Shown one piece after another: positions 57,413 to 64,000 of a DNA stretch of 64,000 nucleotides (position 1 is the stretch's first letter; each line of letters begins with the position of its first letter). The DNA lies in NCBI GenBank assembly GCA_036898135.1, contig CM072512.1:15998597-16062596 (forward strand), read 5' to 3'. The DNA is from Oncomelania hupensis. Taxonomy: Eukaryota > Mollusca > Gastropoda > Littorinimorpha > Pomatiopsidae. The position numbers and the translations under genes are program-made. The notes beneath the pieces were generated by a model that saw only the letters and a list, made by a program, of their open reading frames with translations, was not told the DNA's origin and did not search any database.

Positions 57413-58331
57413 CTCACAAATAGCCTACATTTACAACGTCCCGGCCGGCTATCCACAGAGTGTAGATGTTATGGAAGGAGTGGAAGGAGACTTGCCGTTT
57501 TTAGAAATTAATCCTGACCACATTTAATGTGGACTGGTAAACGTTTTACCTTTAATATGAACTTCATCCACCCCTCCACACATACACACCTTGGCAGCCA
57601 TCCATGTAAACTAACAAAAGCAGGAGGTAATCCTACTAGTACGAAGTTATCTGAAACCAGTACTACCGCCGTAAGCGATATTTGCCGCCCTGGACGAACT
57701 TCACTTGGTGCAAAGAATGTATTAGGCTAAAGGAGATTACATTACCTGGTTGTTGCTTTTAAATTAGGTCTAGCGGACTCTTTTGAGCCAAATTAGGACC
57801 AATCAAACACACTGGGTTAAAACGTCCTCTATGCTTGTAAACCTATTTTGCTAAATTCTTCTCCAGGAGTTAAAAAGCAAATTACGTGAACATCGTAAGT
57901 AGTGTGTCCAGGCAAAAATATATAGTCTACTTATACTATTTCGCCTATGTCTGCTATAGAGATGCCATAAATAGAAATGGGGAATTGTCTATCCACGAAA
58001 TAGCCTACACGTAATAATTTATTTCTTTTAGGTAACGCTAAAATTATTGAAACGGACAGCTTTCCCCACAGTAGCAACCACTATCTTAGATAGTTTTGGC
58101 GAATTCGGTAGGCTAACTTTTGTAAGAAGCAGGAATACAAGCCTATTGTGATCAACTGGTTACCTTTAATATCACTTGACGCATGACTGATTGTTAAATT
58201 GCATATATTTTTCTTCGGAATGCAGTGACATGATGTCGACAGAAATAAAAAGAAATAGCAGAATGAGGCTGAAACGATAATATTACAAACGAAATTCAAC
58301 TTGGTGATGAAGCTTCCATGGAAACAAACTT
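57313..58331. other. Interval upstream of the ankyrin gene
   Basis: It contains a CAA/CA microsatellite and a small reverse fragment of the ~0.58 kb repeat at 57755-57812. No TATA box or upstream exon could be supported. It presumably includes the promoter of the downstream gene. Confidence 0.4.
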
Positions 58332-61300
58332 ATGACCGAAATGGATCACATTTGTGCAAGAGTTGTGAAGAACTACGCGTTCATCTTGGAAAATGTGGCA
58401 GACGTCGACACTGTCATTGACCATCTTTTCTCCAAAATGCTGATCAACCAATACGATAAAGACTACGTGAAAAAAGGCAGCGAAAACGGAACCAAGCGCG
58501 CTTGCTTGGAGAGACTATTTGAATGCCTTTTTGACAAAGCTAAAGGTAAGCTTTGATTGATTGTTCAAGAAGACAACCCCCCGTCCACCATAATAGGAGG
58601 CTTCAGAGCATGAAGAGATTGATAATATCAGCTATAGTGATTGTGTCCATTTCAATTACCAATCTGCTTTGTTTGTTTTTTGTAACAGGCCGCAAATCCT
58701 CGAATGAAAGAGCAGGTGTCAGAAGGTCTTTAGGATGAAATGAGATGATGATGGTGATGTTCACTTGTAAAGCGCCCAACTGGCTCTATGATGAACTATG
58801 ATCATGGCGCTCCTTGTCACCACACAACACACTCACAACGCCTTAAAGTTACCTAAGCCATTATTTTTCATAGTCTTTGTGGCTGTATTGCATTGTTGCT
58901 GTTTCGTTCAGATGATGACTCTGTGTGGGAGAAGTTTGTGCAGTGCCTGGAAGAAGGTGGTAATGAACACATCCTGGAAGAGCTCCGAAAAACATCTCCT
59001 GAAGACATCAAGGAGACCAGCCATAACATGCAGAGTAAGAACACTTCTTACAATGCTGGTAATATTAGTTTATAGTCGAGTCTTAAATGTGTGATGTGTG
59101 TGTGGGTGTGTGCTTGTGATTATTTATGGGGTTTTAAAAGATATACACCCGATGCAGGCTATAATATTAGTTTGATCGTTAATTGCATTTTTTTAAACTC
59201 CTGTTTTCTTTTACAAAAAGCTTCAATGATAGCCCTGCATTAAATGTACACCTTGGGTAACGTCTCTTGGCAAGGCATACTGCTTAGTAAAGTACTACAA
59301 TTATAGTGTTAGTTTTGTGTGGCGTGAACATTTTTCACTCTTTTTTACAGAAGTGGTCTTGGACATCAAGGCAACATTTCTCAGACAGCCATCGGTGCTC
59401 ATTCATCAGCATTTTTATGGGACAGGACATACTGGAAGCAGTCTTGGCAGTATTCCTACCGCAGGTGATTTAAATGATATATTATAAAAATGATGCAGTG
59501 ATTAGATTCAGGAGGTGAGTAATTGGAAACGGAATCGATAACATTCCATTGCGTCAGCAGTTTGCCATAATTTTGTTGAGTTAGAGACTTTCTTTACCAA
59601 GAATAGTTAATGCATCTGCAGCTTTTTTTCCCACAAAAGTACAATAATGCTCACACAACCATAATAAAATTTAATTCTTTCAAAAATAATGTTTGGAGTA
59701 CTGTTTTGATTTCAGATGTGCTTACAAATCTCGGCAACCTTACTTCTGCTAAAACTGCTAGTGATGAGTCCTACATACAAGTAATGGGTAAGAACCTTTA
59801 ATCTTTACGTTCATAGTGAAGATTTTATCCAGCAACAGCTAGGTTTCAAATCATAGATAAATTACATGTATACAACAATCCTATATTCTCTTTTACTCTA
59901 TTAATATAATTATTGTAATATGAAAATTGTCATTGTAAATAGTGCATTTTATTTTTTTGAAACAGCAGCACTAAAGTTGTCGACAATTTTGAGTTGCTCC
60001 CCCTGCACATGTACATCGGTGTTAAAATGTTACATGTTGTAATTTGAACATTATTATACTTTAATAAAAAGGTATGTGAATTTGTCAGGGAAAAAAATCC
60101 TAAATTCTGATGGAATTCTTACGTTAATATGTTTAGGAAAAAATTTAATTCTTTGAGGTAATAATTCTTCTTTTTATTCTTGTCCTCAAGAGAACAATGT
60201 TCGTCTGCTACTGAATGCGGAAGTTCAACAAGAAGAGGATGCTGAAGACTTTCAGACCATGGTGAGCGAGTTGGAAAAGAGTGCATCGCTCATTCTTGTC
60301 GGCCCTGACAAACATAAAAGGTTAAGACTAAGTAAGCTGCTACTGAAGCATTTTAGTAAACAAAGTTACTATAGCTACAGGCCTCTCATCCTGCAAAAGA
60401 CGGAGGATTGGGAAAAAGTGAAGCCGAAAATAAAAGAACATGTTGTCTTGCTAGAAGATATTGTAGGAGTTGATGAAGTGAATATGATCAAGGCCACAGC
60501 GTGGTCGAAAGTTCTTCCCAGTCTACCCTCAGAACTCTTAAAATCTCAATGTCCTTTGATAGTATCACTGTCAAAGAGCTTGTATGAGAAAATCAAGAAC
60601 GGCCAGTTTAAGCACATGTTTGAGGGGTTGCCGGTTTATCAGCTCGCGGATAGAGAGATTCGGCCTAGTGCAAAAGATTTTCCAGTTCACGAGGTTAAAC
60701 CCATTGCTCGCTCCTTATCTCAGCCCCAAAGTGTAGCACAGTCTCAACTTCATTTGGCTTGCTTCAATGGGGATGCTAGAGCAGTGCAGAAGCTTATGGA
60801 TGAAGACAGAGCAAAAGCTGGGTTGAACCATGCAGGCCAGACTCCATTGCAAGTAGCCTGCAGTCAGCAACGTGTAGACATAGTTAGTCTTCTTCTTGGT
60901 ATTGAAGAGACTGAATTGCTTCAGTACGCAGACATTGTAGAGATGAATGCTGATCGCATACTGTTGAAAGCTGCTACGATTGGACATGCTGGTGTCGTAG
61001 AAGAGTTATTGAAGCAAGGAGCTGATAAAGAAACTACAGACACAGAAGGCAGAGTGGCACTCCATCTGGCGACCTTGCGAGGTCACTCAGAGGTCGTGGG
61101 CATTCTCATTGCGCAGCAGTCAAGCATCAATAGGCAAGATAAGGACGGGCGATCAGCGTTGCATTATGCTTGTCTGGAAGGTCACGAAGATATTGTAAAG
61201 GCGTTGCTTGCAGCTAAGTCTGCAACTGACTTGACAGACAGAAATGGCTTTACTCCTCTCCACAGTGCAAGCAGTCAGAATAGAGCAAACATAATTTCAT

Positions 61301-64000
61301 TGCTGCTGAATGAAAAAGTTGACGTTGATCAAGTCAAAGCACTGAAAAGACAGACTTCTGTGCACGATGCAGAAGATAACAAGCAAGCAGATGCGATAAC
61401 AAAAGTGAACCCTTTCATTGTCTCAGGCTGTACAGCTCTCCATGTTGCTGCAGGGTGCGGCAATCTGGATGTTGTGAAGTTGCTTGTGTCCAAAGAGGCT
61501 GATGTAAATGCATGTGACAGCGAAGGAACTACCCCACTGCATAAAGCCAGCATTGGTAACCACAGTCATGTGGTTCAGCACCTGTTGGAGCATGGCGCAG
61601 AGATTGACAAAGCAGACATCAATGGTCAGTCAGCGCTGCACCACGCCTGCAGAACTGGCAGTGCGACAGCAGTTATTGTGCTTGCAAAATATAGAGCGAA
61701 CTGCAATTTATTTGACAAGAATCTCAACACGCCTGTCCACGTTGCATGTGAAGCTGGCCATCCCAGTGCATTACAAGCTATGTTCACACAAGTTATACTC
61801 ACGCCAGCTAGAGAAACGCGTACGAAATTTGAAATGACTGAAAACAACTCTGTGGCTATCCAAATTATTAACCGTGAAAAGGACACACCTTTGCATTGTG
61901 CATGCAGATCAGGCCAGATCCTTTCTGTTTGGCTTTTGATCAGCAAAGGTGCGCTGAATGATTGTATAAATAATGAAGGCAACACACCCTTACATGAAGC
62001 CTGCAAACATGGTCATGCAGGCATTGTTGAAACATTTCTGGACATTGATGCACAGACAGAATGGAATAATGCACAGGGCTTTACACCATTGCACACTGCA
62101 GCAAGCAATGGGCATTTGTCCATTGCTCGTATGTTAATTCTGAGTGGTGCAGATTTGGAAGCAAAAGATTTCTTTCAACGCACACCTCTTCATTTGGCAA
62201 GTGAAAATGGACATTCTGAACTTGTTGAACTACTTGCTAACAGCAAATGTGACATTAATGCAGTTGACAACGGAGGAAATACCTCATTACACCGTGTGTC
62301 TATGAAAGGTGATGTCAACACAGTGAAAGTTTTACTTCATCACAATGCAGATTCCAGTACAGTCAATAAGAGGGAACAATCAGCACTTGTTGTTGCAAGC
62401 ATATTTGGTCACACTGCTGTAGTGGAGACTCTGCTTCAAGGCGAGTCTCACACGTTGTTGCCTGATCAAGGATGGGCTGCTCTAAAAGCTGCATGTGAGT
62501 TTGGCCACATAGACATTGTTGAAAGACTTCTCAAGAATGGTGCTTGTGTTACAACTGAAACTCATACCGCTCCTGAACCTATGTACCAAGCAATCTTGTT
62601 TGGCCATGTCGCCATAGCAAAACTGCTCCTTCAGGAATGCGAAACCCCACTGTTACATTTGACTTCAACAAAATGTGGAACGAATTCTTTCCACATGGCA
62701 TGTCAAAAAGGTCAAACTAGTCTCGTAAAGCGGATAATTTGCAAGATACCTGATGTAAACATCGCTGACGATGATGGGAAGACGGCTCTTATGTTTGCCT
62801 CAGCATCTGGTAACGCTGAAACACTGAACGCATTACTAAACGCTGAGGCCAATGCCAACCTGGTCGATAAAAACTCACTCTCAGCACTCCATATTGCTTC
62901 TCAGATGGGGTTTGAGAAGGGAGTAGAACTTCTACTGAAGGCTGGGGCTGATGCCAACATTGCAACGACCACTGGTGAAACAGCTCTTCACTTTGCTGCA
63001 GCACAGGGTCATGACGATTGTTTGGAACAACTGATCAAAGCAGGCAGTGACGTTAATAAAGCTAGTCACACTAACACGCCGCTAGGTCTGGCAATTATTA
63101 GTGGCAATGAAATCAGTGTAAGATTGTTACTTCAAGCAGGTGTTGAAGTCAATAAATCTGAGACCTCCGGGTTTTCCCCTATTCACATTGCAGCTGTCAG
63201 TGGAAATTATGGTATCTTGAGACTTCTGCTAGCTGAAAATGTTGACGCTAATGCTATTGGTCCACACGGTACAACACCATTGATTTTTGCGTGTGCATTT
63301 GGGACTTTTGATGTCATACAGGAGCTTTTGAAACATGGAGCAAGAGTAGATGTGCCAAACAACTTCAACCAAACACCACTAACTTACGCATGCGCTACTG
63401 GCCGACTTGAGGTCGTGAGGGTGCTGCTCGATCACAAAGGTGACGACTCCCAGATAGCAGCGGATCCTACATTAATGAATGAAGCTTGTGCATCTGGGAA
63501 CTTGGAAATTGTGAAAATGCTTGAACAACATGGATGTGACATTAGAGGTTATTTAAATGGAATCTCTACTCCGGTACATTTTGCCAGTGTTAGTGGAAAT
63601 TTTGAGCTTGTTCATTATTTGCTGAGCATGGGGGCTGATGTAAACACAGAAGATGAAAATGGTCGCACACCTTTGTTCATTGCATCTTCTCATGGGTACA
63701 ATGACATTGTTCGGCTGTTGTTGAATCATGGAGCAGACCATGTTGCAGATAGTATTCATGAAGCAACTCCCCTTCATGTGGCCTGCGCTAACGGTCATGC
63801 TGCCTGCGTGGAAACACTTCTCAAACACGGTGCAAGTGTCAAAGCAAAAGACAAGTATGGCGGGATACCTCTACATGTTGCTTGCAGAAAGGGCCATGAG
63901 AATATTGCAAAGCTACTCACAGAATCTGAATACGACACCAGCTTAGAACAAAGAGATTCGGAGGGAAGCACGTCTTTACTGATTTCTTGTGCTTTGGGAC
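58332..64000 (+). CDS. CARD / degenerate STAND-like / ankyrin-repeat protein, 3' end beyond window
   Basis: Exons: 58332-58545, 58912-59034, 59351-59464, 59716-59787 and 60191 to the window edge; junctions are GT-AG and phases agree, giving at least 1444 residues. Residues 1-110 resemble a CARD death-fold (VVKNYAFILENVADVDTVID, LINQYDKDYVKKG, ACLERLFECLFDKAK, VWEKFVQCLEEGG). Residues ~112-174 form a linker. Residues ~195-337 resemble the nucleotide-binding core of a novel-STAND NTPase, but the Walker A position reads LVGPDKHKRLRL without GK[S/T]; a Walker B-like VVLLEDIVGVD follows at 259-269. From ~358 on there are about 30 ankyrin repeats (TPLH.A...GH..VV..LL pattern), not finished at the edge. 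I expect a cytosolic sensor or adaptor; function is inferred. A second in-frame ATG at 58341 has the better context and could be the start. Confidence 0.85.
60191..60738 (+). other. Degenerate STAND NTPase-like segment (start of large exon)
   Basis: The exon starts after TTGTCCTCAAG in phase with exon 4. The codons for the degenerate P-loop (VGPDKHKR) are at about 60298-60321 and those for the Walker B-like DIVG at 60457-60468. The acidic residues EED before the segment and PSAKDFPVHEV after it delimit it. Assignment to the STAND class rests on order and spacing of these two motifs plus the CARD-NTPase-ANK architecture. It could instead be a non-enzymatic spacer. Confidence 0.5.
60739..64000 (+). 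other. Ankyrin repeat array, single uninterrupted exon
   Basis: About 1085 codons of consecutive 33-residue ankyrin repeats with no intron. Canonical examples are GFTPLHTAASNGHLSIARML and ATPLHVACANGHAACVETLL. An atypical insertion after the LLNEKVDVDQ repeat (residues ~553-578, KRQTSVHDAEDNKQADAITK) and another near residue 715 (TPARETRTKFEMTENN) break the register. The frame is open to the last base of the window. Confidence 0.95.

Noticed and set aside
57345..57527. ORF with tail YIYNVPAGYPQSVDVMEG, possibly an exon of an unseen gene
   Set aside because: Most of it is microsatellite translation (poly-Gln, His-Thr). The non-repetitive tail is about 35 residues with no splice sites or family resemblance that I can support.

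Overview
The window is eukaryotic nuclear DNA. Genes are split by GT-AG introns, introns run to several kb, and there are many microsatellites and decayed transposons. The proteins and repeat content suggest a lophotrochozoan, most likely a mollusc (probably a gastropod). The species is an inference; the eukaryotic assignment is not in doubt.

Four protein-coding genes could be assembled exon by exon with matching splice phases. (1) KDEL receptor, + strand, 7766-14615, 4 exons, 212 aa, complete. (2) POLG2, the accessory subunit of mitochondrial DNA polymerase gamma, - strand, 27053-17917, 9 exons, 413 aa; its extreme N-terminus is uncertain. (3) Sn1-specific diacylglycerol lipase beta (DAGLB), + strand, 28368-49466, 12 core exons giving 695 aa, plus one frame-neutral candidate cassette exon that would give 753 aa. 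(4) A CARD / degenerate STAND-like / ankyrin-repeat protein, + strand, starting at 58332 and running off the right edge after at least 1444 aa, mostly from one exon longer than 3.8 kb. KDELR and POLG2 converge; POLG2 and DAGLB diverge from a 1.3 kb spacer; the ankyrin gene lies downstream of DAGLB in the same direction. The first three are housekeeping or lipid-signalling genes with no evident functional link. The fourth looks like an invertebrate innate-immune-type receptor or adaptor.

Region by region. 1-7.7 kb has no gene: a LINE copy with a second LINE 3' end nested in it, a solo LTR, a foldback element, triplet repeats, a 19-copy 39-bp minisatellite and another LINE. 7.7-17.4 kb is KDELR; its introns and 3' flank carry a LINE and two copies of a repeat rich in TCAAGGTCA motifs, one with a MITE inside it. 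17.4-27.1 kb is POLG2, with fragments of two LINE types, an inverted repeat and other dispersed repeats in its introns. 28.3-49.5 kb is DAGLB, whose introns hold four TTAA-flanked piggyBac-like remnants, a pogo/Tigger remnant, a MITE, tRNA-derived SINEs and a second solo LTR. 49.5-58.3 kb has no recognised gene: a TIR element with a short ORF, a tRNA-Arg-like SINE, dispersed ~0.58 kb repeats, a LINE C-terminal fragment and a further TCAAGGTCA-rich repeat. 58.3-64 kb is the ankyrin gene.

The best lead for an undescribed system is the CARD/STAND-like/ankyrin gene at the right edge. Secondary leads are the DAGLB cassette exon, the TCAAGGTCA-rich repeat family, and the small GTCCCC...GGGGAC hairpin that occurs three times in 4 kb.
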